A stretch of DNA of 64,000 nt from Lachancea mirantina (Eukaryota; Ascomycota; Saccharomycetes; Saccharomycetales; Saccharomycetaceae), in NCBI GenBank assembly GCA_900074745.1, contig LT598468.1, positions 124,001-188,000 on the forward strand, given 5' to 3'. Of this stretch, positions 38,767 through 47,200 are shown piece by piece; position 1 is the stretch's first letter; every line of letters begins with the position of its first letter. A program made the translations under genes and the position numbers. Under the pieces are notes generated by a model. It ran no database searches. It was not told the origin of the DNA and worked only from the letters and a program-made list of their open reading frames with translations.

Positions 38767-40128
38767 CTATTGGTAGTTCTTCTCCAGATCGGAGAATATT
38801 TTCACAATCTCCTTGGTGGTCGAATGCTTCACTTCACGAGACTCGCGAGACCTGATAGCAAATCTGCCACTTTCAATTTCTTTAGCGCCGACCATGATCA
38901 GATAGGAGTACTGTTTCGTTATTGCATCTTTGATCCTATAATTAACTGGCTCTGCGCGGCAATCCACATCTACGTTAAAATGCATTGAATGTAGCGGCAC
39001 GGGACTTTGATCACGATCTGACTCAGCTCTCAAAACTTTTTGGAGCGTCTTAGAAGCTTGTACCAGTTCTGGGTCCTTCGTGTTTAGAGGAATTATCATG
39101 CATTGATATGGATTTAACCAAAAAGGCCATTTTCCTTGGTTAGAATCAATAAGAAGTGCCAAAAACCTTTCAATGGACCCAAATACAGCTCTATGAATCA
39201 TTATTGGCCTTTTGAATTTGTTGTCTTTGTCCTTGTACTTTAGATCAAATCTCTCTGGAAGTTGAAAGTCCAGCTGTATAGTGGCGACCTGATGAGACTT
39301 TCCAGCATGATCATTCAATATTATATCTATCTTGGGCCCGTAAAAGGCCCCATCACCTTCATTCAAAGACCATTTTTTCCCAGATTCCACGATTATATCT
39401 TTTAAAACCGTTTCAGCATGATTCCAATCGTCAAGGGACCCAATGGATTTGTCAGGCCTGGTTGATAGGCGCAATTCATATTCTGTTGGGGTACCATTTT
39501 GGCCCAGTGGGAAAACTTTCCCATAACAAAGATCTATCAATTCTATGCAACTTTTAATTTCATTCCTGACTTGGTCAGAAGTACAAAAAATATGGCCATC
39601 ATCCTGATGAAATTTTCTTACTCTGGTTAAGCCTGTGAGGGCCCCAGATGCTTCGTTTCGGTGCAGAGGCGAATAGTCGGAAAAACGAAGTGGTAGATCA
39701 TTGTAGGACCTGCTACTTCTGCCAAAGATCACACAATGTCCTGGACAATTCATTGGCTTTAGCCCGTACTGTTCTTTTTCTAAGTCATTACCTTCGACCC
39801 GAAACATGTCATCTTTATAGTTTTCCCAATGTCCAGATTGTTCCCACAGAGATTTACGGTAGATCAAAGGCGTGATGACTTCCTGGAAACCATATTTGTA
39901 CTGCTGCTGGAGCTTCATGAAATTGACCAATTTGTTGACGATTCTCGTACCGTTAGGAAGGAAAAAGATTGAGCCAGGTGATATGGGATCAGTTATGAAT
40001 AGTTGCTGCTTCGTTGATACATCGTGAGATGTCGCAGCGATTGTTTCTTTGGCGTTTTTGGTGCTAAAAGGAAACTTTTGACACTTTATTCGAGCAGCCG
40101 TCTTAGCCAAGACATTTTTGGGAACCAT
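38767..40128 (-). CDS. MST1: Mitochondrial threonyl-tRNA synthetase
   Basis: A 453-residue class II synthetase; S. cerevisiae Mst1 has 462. A presequence rich in Lys/Arg/Ser (about 1-35) is followed by motif 1 around PNGTRIVNKLVNFM, zinc-site MNCPGHC, motif 2 FSDYSPLHRNEASG and motif 3 region RPIMIHRAVFGSIERFLALL. A C-terminal anticodon-binding domain is at about 340-450. It lacks the N-terminal editing domain of cytosolic ThrRS, as usual for Mst1. In S. cerevisiae it also charges the unusual mitochondrial tRNA-Thr1; whether that tRNA exists here cannot be seen. Confidence 0.95.
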   Translation of the reverse strand: MVPKNVLAKTAARIKCQKFPFSTKNAKETIAATSHDVSTKQQLFITDPISPGSIFFLPNGTRIVNKLVNFMKLQQQYKYGFQEVITPLIYRKSLWEQSGHWENYKDDMFRVEGNDLEKEQYGLKPMNCPGHCVIFGRSSRSYNDLPLRFSDYSPLHRNEASGALTGLTRVRKFHQDDGHIFCTSDQVRNEIKSCIELIDLCYGKVFPLGQNGTPTEYELRLSTRPDKSIGSLDDWNHAETVLKDIIVESGKKWSLNEGDGAFYGPKIDIILNDHAGKSHQVATIQLDFQLPERFDLKYKDKDNKFKRPIMIHRAVFGSIERFLALLIDSNQGKWPFWLNPYQCMIIPLNTKDPELVQASKTLQKVLRAESDRDQSPVPLHSMHFNVDVDCRAEPVNYRIKDAITKQYSYLIMVGAKEIESGRFAIRSRESREVKHSTTKEIVKIFSDLEKNYQ

Positions 40129-40320
40129 TGGTGATAAGCAAGGATTACTTAGTGGTCAAAGTCTTTTGAATGTGTACTTGAAGGTTGGTGTACATATATT
40201 ATTGTCTCTGCGAGTCTGTTGATGTCTTTCTGAACGAAGGGCTGATCTATCTGAACTTCAATCACTATATGCCTAATAGATACAAAGTCTTCACATAGAG
40301 CAAGACAATTCGCTCATAAG

Positions 40321-41667
40321 CTAAGCAACTTTTTTAAAATTCTCAGAAAGATAGTCGTTTAAATTCTCCCAAATTTGGCCCTTAAACGAGACCACTTTAC
40401 CTTGCCATTTTCCACCTTTCTTACCACCACCACCTTTCAAAGTTGGGCAAATTTCTTGGAGTTTCGAAGTCACTGAGGCAATTTTGTCAGCGCTATCTGA
40501 AACTACGATTAGAGCACCAGAATTTGTAGCCTTTTCCCTTCCGCTAATGACAGCGACGTAGTCTCTTAATTTTGAATGGGTAATTTTCGATTCTATTTCT
40601 TTATGCACCAATGTGAGATAGTCCAGGGACCCAAACTCATCTTGTGAGTAATAGCATTTCCCATGCTCCTTCAGAGCATTGAAAGCAGTTGAAGCGTCGA
40701 CAGTAGCAATTTTTTTCTTCCAGTATTGCTCACGTTTAGTGGTTTTTTGGGCAGACTCTAGCTGGTAGCTTACTTTTTCGACAATAGTAGGTTCTGAGCA
40801 TGATAACAAGGACTTCATCTGACCTAATAATGCATTTGCAAAAGTGGTGTATTTGAGCACTCGATAGCCACACATGAAATAAATCCTGGAGTTTGTTCCC
40901 CTCACTGCGCCTTGATTAGGAGAAATGAATATCGAACCAATCTGGGCAGTGGAGGTCAGATGAGTCCCGCAGCAGGGATTTGCGTCCATATCTCCGATAT
41001 GGATTGTCCGCACCACGCCCTTAGCGACATCGTAATCATCAGGAATTTTGGACATATTTATATCTGCCTGATCATTCTCACAGGCCTCGTCGTCTTTCTG
41101 ATTCTCGACAACTGTCACCTTTTGCGGGTTGACAGTAATGTGTTCATGGCAAATGTGCGACAGTTTAGAAATTTCGTCAGCAGTCAATTTCCTCCCAATT
41201 TCGATGTAGTTAAATAATTCGGTTGGTCCAGGAGTCGGGTTTTTGTATGTTGGGACTCCTCCCATGCACCAAGAAAGCGTTGGAAGCTCCCACTGATCTA
41301 AAATGGCACTGACTAAGTGCTGTCCCGTGTGCTGCTGCATAAAATCAAATCTTCTTTGCCAATCAACGGTAACCTTGACGGAAGTACCGGGTTCGACAAA
41401 TTCATTGACTCGATGAATGGCTTGCAAACCTCTCCTTTCGACACCAAAAACAGAAACCTTTCGATCATTTGAGTCCACAACTAGCTCTCCAAGATCGCTT
41501 GGCTGACCACCACCCTCAGGGAATAATATCGTGTCCTGTAGTTGCACTTCGAAGATCTTGTCTTCCTTGGTTTTCTCGCATTTTAAGACCGTCGTCTCGA
41601 AGCCTTCAGCTAGGAAAGAGTTTCTTTGGCAAGCCAAAGCCCCAACTAGCGTTGCAGTAGCTGCCAT
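40321..41667 (-). CDS. AlaX-type trans-editing protein (YNL040W-like)
   Basis: A 448-residue protein of the alanyl-tRNA editing domain family, similar to the uncharacterised S. cerevisiae YNL040W (456 residues). The metal and editing motifs are intact: HTGQH (His-x3-His, near residue 113) and CCGTH (Cys-x3-His, near 233). LFPEGGGQPSDLG near 50-62 is also typical. A C-terminal DHHA1-like glycine segment LKGGGGKKGGKW lies near 415. Such proteins hydrolyse Ser-tRNA(Ala) or Gly-tRNA(Ala) in trans; the substrate is inferred. No aminoacylation domain is present. In S. cerevisiae the homologue lies on chromosome XIV, so its position between MST1 and SDS22 is not predicted by that order. Confidence 0.88.
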   Translation of the reverse strand: MAATATLVGALACQRNSFLAEGFETTVLKCEKTKEDKIFEVQLQDTILFPEGGGQPSDLGELVVDSNDRKVSVFGVERRGLQAIHRVNEFVEPGTSVKVTVDWQRRFDFMQQHTGQHLVSAILDQWELPTLSWCMGGVPTYKNPTPGPTELFNYIEIGRKLTADEISKLSHICHEHITVNPQKVTVVENQKDDEACENDQADINMSKIPDDYDVAKGVVRTIHIGDMDANPCCGTHLTSTAQIGSIFISPNQGAVRGTNSRIYFMCGYRVLKYTTFANALLGQMKSLLSCSEPTIVEKVSYQLESAQKTTKREQYWKKKIATVDASTAFNALKEHGKCYYSQDEFGSLDYLTLVHKEIESKITHSKLRDYVAVISGREKATNSGALIVVSDSADKIASVTSKLQEICPTLKGGGGKKGGKWQGKVVSFKGQIWENLNDYLSENFKKVA

Positions 41668-42058
41668 AAGTTCTTAATTGCTGATTATTTCATTAAAGCG
41701 AGATATTCTTTTCTACAAATTAGTTGCATGATCTTGTTTCGTATGCAGCCATGATTTGATGATCACTTCAATTAGCGAAAAGTAGCTCGAGATTGAAAAG
41801 AATGGAAATAGTAACTTGAAAACGTTTATTCTGTTGCTAATAGCATAAGTATTGCTGCTATTATTGGTTCGAATCAAGCATTGGAATACACAAATTTTAC
41901 TTTCGAATGTATGCAGGTCTTGGCGGTATTCCTGCTGAATTGCATTACAAAAACAGTGGAGCATGACACTTTTCAAATGTCTCCGTTTCAAGGATATCAG
42001 ACATTTTAAAACCGTATAAAAATGGGACATATGACCAGGTATTTTATCATGCCCTTTC
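41668..42058. other. Intergenic region SDS22-AlaX
   Basis: 391 bp between tandem minus-strand genes. Nothing recognisable beyond AT-rich DNA. Confidence 0.35.
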
Positions 42059-43114
42059 CTAGCCTCTGATATACGTAGCATCGATTTTTTGTAAGCTGGG
42101 GCCCAGGTTGAGTACGAGCTTCCGACGATAAGCCGTTTCATTCTGAGTCTGAATGGGATTACCTTCCAAATAAATGGTTTCGAACATTGGCAATTCTCGA
42201 AGCTCTTCGCCAAGTGATTCGAACGACTGGTCAATTTGATTGAATGATAGCCAGAGATCGGTTAAATTCGTTAGGTGCTTTAAATTTTCGACTTTGGTCA
42301 ACTTATTTGATGTAATGTCCAAGGTTGTAAGCTTTCGATTCTTTTCTAGACCTTCGATTTTTCTGATGAAATTGTGAGACAAATACAGCTCTTCCAAGTT
42401 CTCTAAAGTTTCGAGACCTTCAATGGTTTTCAGTCTATTAGACTGAATTGAGAGAATCCGCAAGCTCTTGAGATGCTGAAGATTGTTGAGCCGAGAAATC
42501 GAGTTTTTCCCAAGCCAAATTTCCTGTAAATTCCCAAGACCTTCAAAAGAGTTGGGTCCAATCGTTTCGATCTTGTTTCCGCCTAATTCTAAATTTTTAA
42601 GTTTCGTTAGTGTGCCAAGGTTCTCAATCTTTGATATCTTGTTTTGCACAAAATACAAATTCTCGAGTTTGACCAGCCGCTCCAAATTCTTAATGTGTTT
42701 AATCTTATTGAAAGAAAGATCCAAATTCGTCAAATTGGTTAACTTATTAACATTGCTCGAGATATGCTTGATCTTGTTGTCATATAGATCAATGTCTTCA
42801 ATGCAAGCGGGTAGCACGTCCACTTCTGACATGCTTTCTATCAAATTCTGCCTCAGGCATAGTTCTTTGAGCTTTGTAAAACGGTATAGATCCAGATCCT
42901 CCATAGATCTAATTCTCAAATGTACTAAATCCATGCGTTCTATATCTACTGGTAGCTCCTTGGTAAGCTCGGCATCGGGACTGATGTATTCAATATTTGA
43001 ATCTGGGATGGCATCTGCCTGGACTATCGGATGATTTTCGCCATTGGCTATCAAATTTGTACGTTCCACATTCTGTTGATTGTTATCACCCTCTGCAAAC
43101 TGCTTGTCAGTCAT
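42059..43114 (-). CDS. SDS22: Sds22, leucine-rich-repeat regulator of PP1
   Basis: A 351-residue protein with about eleven LRRs of 22 residues from about 95 to 320. The repeats have the SDS22 pattern, for example LTNLTNLDLSFNKIKHIKNL and LKNLELGGNKIETI. An LRR cap ends the protein (FETIYLEGNPIQ, YRRKLVLNLGPSLQKID). Sds22 binds the PP1 phosphatase Glc7 and, with Ypi1, stabilises and delivers it, also to the nucleus. S. cerevisiae Sds22 has 338 residues; the extra is in the acidic N-terminus. It is next to ACP1, as in S. cerevisiae (YKL193C/YKL192C). Confidence 0.96.
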   Translation of the reverse strand: MTDKQFAEGDNNQQNVERTNLIANGENHPIVQADAIPDSNIEYISPDAELTKELPVDIERMDLVHLRIRSMEDLDLYRFTKLKELCLRQNLIESMSEVDVLPACIEDIDLYDNKIKHISSNVNKLTNLTNLDLSFNKIKHIKNLERLVKLENLYFVQNKISKIENLGTLTKLKNLELGGNKIETIGPNSFEGLGNLQEIWLGKNSISRLNNLQHLKSLRILSIQSNRLKTIEGLETLENLEELYLSHNFIRKIEGLEKNRKLTTLDITSNKLTKVENLKHLTNLTDLWLSFNQIDQSFESLGEELRELPMFETIYLEGNPIQTQNETAYRRKLVLNLGPSLQKIDATYIRG

Positions 43115-43573
43115 CTTCGCTGAAACTTGATTGGATATGAGGCGTGTCGGTTTTAGTAGATGTAATTACCACCTTTTGAGTTATAAGGGAACTTGAGTGA
43201 AGAGGCCTCCTCGTTCCTGACGGGGAAGTCGGGATAATTAGTCAAAATGGTACAAATCCGTCGCTCGCGAATAGTTAAGTCCTCTTGATTGCCCGAGAGC
43301 TTCCATTAGTCTTTTTCGCAGTTCCTGGTTTTACATATAGTTTTCAATTTGCTGATCAACCTCTTTCTGGAGACTCCGGGCTTTCTAATCCTATGAGATC
43401 GTAAATTGACTTGAAGGTATGCATAAACTTCATTCTTCCTCACTTCCAGGCCAGAGGTTGCCAATTTATATACATATACAAGAATGGGTACATTTGAGCT
43501 CCAAATAAGAGTCTGAAAAGACGCCAGTGAGCGCGCTTTTAGTCATCATTTCAGTAGCACGGGGCTGGCGCGC
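43115..43573. other. Intergenic region ACP1-SDS22
   Basis: 459 bp. A TATATACATATACA stretch lies near 43468-43481. No gene or strong repeat is seen. Confidence 0.35.
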
Positions 43574-43945
43574 TTAGTTTGATTCCGGATTGGAGGCAAT
43601 GTAATCAACTGCTTCTTGCACACTCTTGATTTCGTCAGCAATCTTGTCTGGAATCTCAATATCAAACTCTTCTTCAATTGCCACCAGAAGTTCTACGGTG
43701 TCCAGAGAATCTAGACCCAAGTCCTTGGAAAAGGAGGAGCTACTGGTCACATTTGCAGCAGCTGTGGTCTTGTCAAAAGCTTTCACAACTTCAATAACCC
43801 TCTTGGAAATTTCATCCTTGTTTAGGGATGATGAGTAAAAACGAAGGGTAGACACCCTGGGAGCTGCAATTCGAGTGCTAATCGAACTTTGGGCTATGAT
43901 CGATCTCGAAATCTTTGGAACTCCGCGGAAAATAGGTCTGAACAT
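43574..43945 (-). CDS. ACP1: Mitochondrial acyl carrier protein
   Basis: A 123-residue protein; S. cerevisiae Acp1 has 125. A mitochondrial presequence (1-36, [17 protein letters not shown]) precedes an acyl carrier fold. The phosphopantetheine Ser lies in [12 protein letters not shown] near residue 82. Acp1 carries chains in mitochondrial fatty-acid synthesis for lipoic acid and supports Fe-S cluster assembly through Isd11. The site and flanking acidic helix are intact, so the gene looks functional. Confidence 0.96.
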   Translation of the reverse strand: MFRPIFRGVPKISRSIIAQSSISTRIAAPRVSTLRFYSSSLNKDEISKRVIEVVKAFDKTTAAANVTSSSSFSKDLGLDSLDTVELLVAIEEEFDIEIPDKIADEIKSVQEAVDYIASNPESN

Positions 43946-44254
43946 TATAACTTGTTATCGTCTCTGCTTATATCGGTCACTAGAGAATAGTCCTTGCTCT
44001 ATCTTGTGCGACTAGTAGTGCCTAAACCAATAACTAGATTCGATGAAAATTTTTGGTGAATTCCCCCGTGCAAAGTTATATACAAATTTAACGTGAATCT
44101 TCTTCCAAGATAAGTTGCAATAGCTTACTATACAAACGAAACTGACAATAATTATATGGACATGAGATTTTCAGCGTTTCTATTGGTTTGGTTTCCGACT
44201 TAAAGTCAAATGATCTTTTGCCTTCCTTTTTTGGTGAAATCGAAATTGAGCTCT
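43946..44254. other. Intergenic region DCK1-ACP1
   Basis: 309 bp, AT-rich; should include the ACP1 promoter. Nothing distinctive is visible. Confidence 0.3.
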
Positions 44255-47200
44255 TCATTTCGAGGAAGCTTTGGATTTAGCAGATTTCAGAAATTTGTTG
44301 TTCAGCGGCTTCCTGAAGATGCTCATTTTTGAGGAATGAGTTGAATTTCGCGTAGACGCGTTGGTGTTGCTTGATTGCTGAGACACAACTGTGGAAGCAG
44401 CACGTTCAGAGCTGGCCTTGCTTGTGGAGCTTTCGGCGGAATGCACAGAAGCGGTACTTGAAAATGGAGCCTTTGGCGCAGATATCATATCCTGATTGTC
44501 TAGTGGAGCCTGGGAATTGGATGTAGTTCCTGTAGTGACGCGACTGATCAACTCGTGATCGGTTTCTCCTACAGTTATACTGTTTCTGTCAATTTCGTCA
44601 TTAAAATTCTTTTGAAAAAGGTCTACTAACATGTCGTGCGACTTCTGCAGACGTTTTTGACACATGCGTCCGTGAAGAACCAAACAGCCATTCAGAACAA
44701 CCGCAAGCTCATCGAAAGTGGACTGTAACAAGTTCAGCTCACTAGTCTTCACATCTTTGGTGTTTTCCAAGCTGAAAAAGTCTCTGTATTGAGCCACACC
44801 GCCATTTACGGGAGCGTCAATAGTTCCACTGATGTTTCTTGATAGTTCAGCAAAAGCACTAGCATAATCTCCATTTTCTTTCAAAAGTTTGATGCACGTA
44901 TCTTCAAGACCTGCCAAGTCCTGAATTTTCAGTTGCATCGAACGAATAGCGTTTTGAACCGGCGACAAGGTTCTTTCACTAATCTTTTTAACTTCTGATC
45001 TATTCATCATCGTGGGGAACGTTGAAGCGGTTTCGAACGTAACTTCCTTAACCCACAGGTCGGTTGCGTTACTTGCGCCAGAAAGCATGCGAAAGCTACA
45101 GAAGGTGTTCAAATCTCTGTTTTCCACATACATTCTGATTTTGTTATTGGCACTGTTTTTCTTACCGTTGCTGGTGAATTCATCAGAAATTTCAACTCTA
45201 GGCTCAACAGCTATGATATAGATAAATTTACCCATCGCCGGATTAACACGTAAACTATCCATTTCTTCCTGTGTTTTAATGAGCCTAGACCCTGGGTGAC
45301 TAACGGATATTCTGTGCTGCATCGATGAAATATGTTCAAAAGGTAGACCTTCGTAGATGAAAGATTTGTCTCTCAATGAGCTGGGAAATCCGAACCCTGC
45401 TAATGTAACCTTGAAGTAAGTTGGAACAAGTCTATCAACAGTTTGTAGATCCGTGTAGAGTCGAGAAATTTGACCATGAACCAAAGCTAGTCCATTAAGA
45501 TCGTAGTTGATCTTTTCGTAAGCTTGCGCCAGCTCTTTGTAGATCGATAAAGCTTTTTCTAGCTTCAATCCCCTGTAAAAATTCCTGGCTGCCTCTTTGT
45601 ATAAGTACTCTCTTCTTTCAAAAGAAGATTGCTCCGGTAAAGGAGGATAAGATGTTGACGGCAATGTATCATTGGGGTTCCAGTTATAAGTTCTTGCCAA
45701 AAGTTCGAGACACAGAGCGGCTTGAACATAATCTTTCTTTCTGATGTTAAAAACGAAAAGATCGTTGACAAGTCTGTGGAATTCCTCGGGTTTATTGATT
45801 TTGAGCAGATATCCAAAAACAGCTATCTGATGGGCTGTTCTGTCATCATCAAACTCTTTATCATCGGGGATTTCACTTGATTCTGCTAGGATAAACAGCA
45901 AATCGCGAGCCAACCGAAGAACTTTCATAAGCGAATCCAAAAGTGGATCATCCCTTCTCAGATGGACAGTGAAGAGTAACGATTTTAGGTAATTCTCAGT
46001 ACCGTAATAAGTAGGGACAAATTTCCCAGATTGGTAGGCAAAACAAACCTCCGACGTTGTCAGAGCCATAACGGGTTCAAGAGTACCAAAAGCCATCCAG
46101 CAATTAACCGTCAATCCGAAAATCAATTTGGCACCTACTCTGCGGGCATCGGTATGGTTTTGAAACACGAATTCCATTATATCTCTCACAAACAGCTTCT
46201 CTGCCCGAACAAGAAGATTTTGAAATCCGCCGGCTCTTGTCAAGCCAAATCTATCAAATATCTCCGTTTCTGAGGTGTCAGCTCCCAAAGCATCCCAACA
46301 GTCCTCGATGATTGAACAAGCAAGGAGTCTAAAGTTACCGGCCATATAGTGTATTGCCTTGCGGGGCAATTCGGCCAGAGAAAGAGGATTGTGGGGGATG
46401 TGATTGCCAAGGACTAAAGCGGTCCTGGTGTACTCGCACCACAGTTTAACGTCAAACTCGCCAAAAGCACCTGGTGGCGGAATGTAGGACTCGATCATTA
46501 TGTCTTTGCACATGGCTAAAAGGTTGAGTGAACTCCGCATGAAAAGCTCATTCAAAGTGACCCATTTCTTGGATGGGAAAAACCGGCCCTTCAAAATGAG
46601 TTTAACAGTGTGTATTATGGTGAGTAAGTCTTCCCTAGCAAATCGGCTAATGTAAAACACAGATTTAAAATGAGCGTCATTGGCGCATTGACTCATTACT
46701 TGCTTGAATGTGATCAGCTCTCCTTTGCTGCCCTCCGCTATTTTAGTAACGTTCGCAATAATTGTGGCGAGCTCTATCAAAACCTCTACTACAGTTTCCT
46801 CTTGAACTATGGAGTCAACGGTGATTTCATCGAAGGGAAAATTGACTGGGAAAAGCTTGGTAAATGTTCTTTTCGCTTTGAAGAGCTCTTTTTCTTTGCA
46901 GAACTTTCTCACCAAAATGAGAAATCTGCAAAGAGTTGGAAGAAGCCTGATCAAATTCCTGCACACCAACCCACCTGACTTTTGAATGACTGTGATAAGC
47001 ACTCCATTTGCCAGCCTAATAGTGGGCAAATCCAAGCTTTCTCCGTTGTAGCTGAAAAAAGGCTCAAACGACCACTCGACTATTTTCGAGACAAATTGGA
47101 CTTTTTCGTCCTCGCTATTAGCAGTCTCCGTCATAAATTCAAGCTCGGAGTCAGTAAGGAGACGACGAAGTAAAATTAGTTTATAAGCAACAAATTTCTG

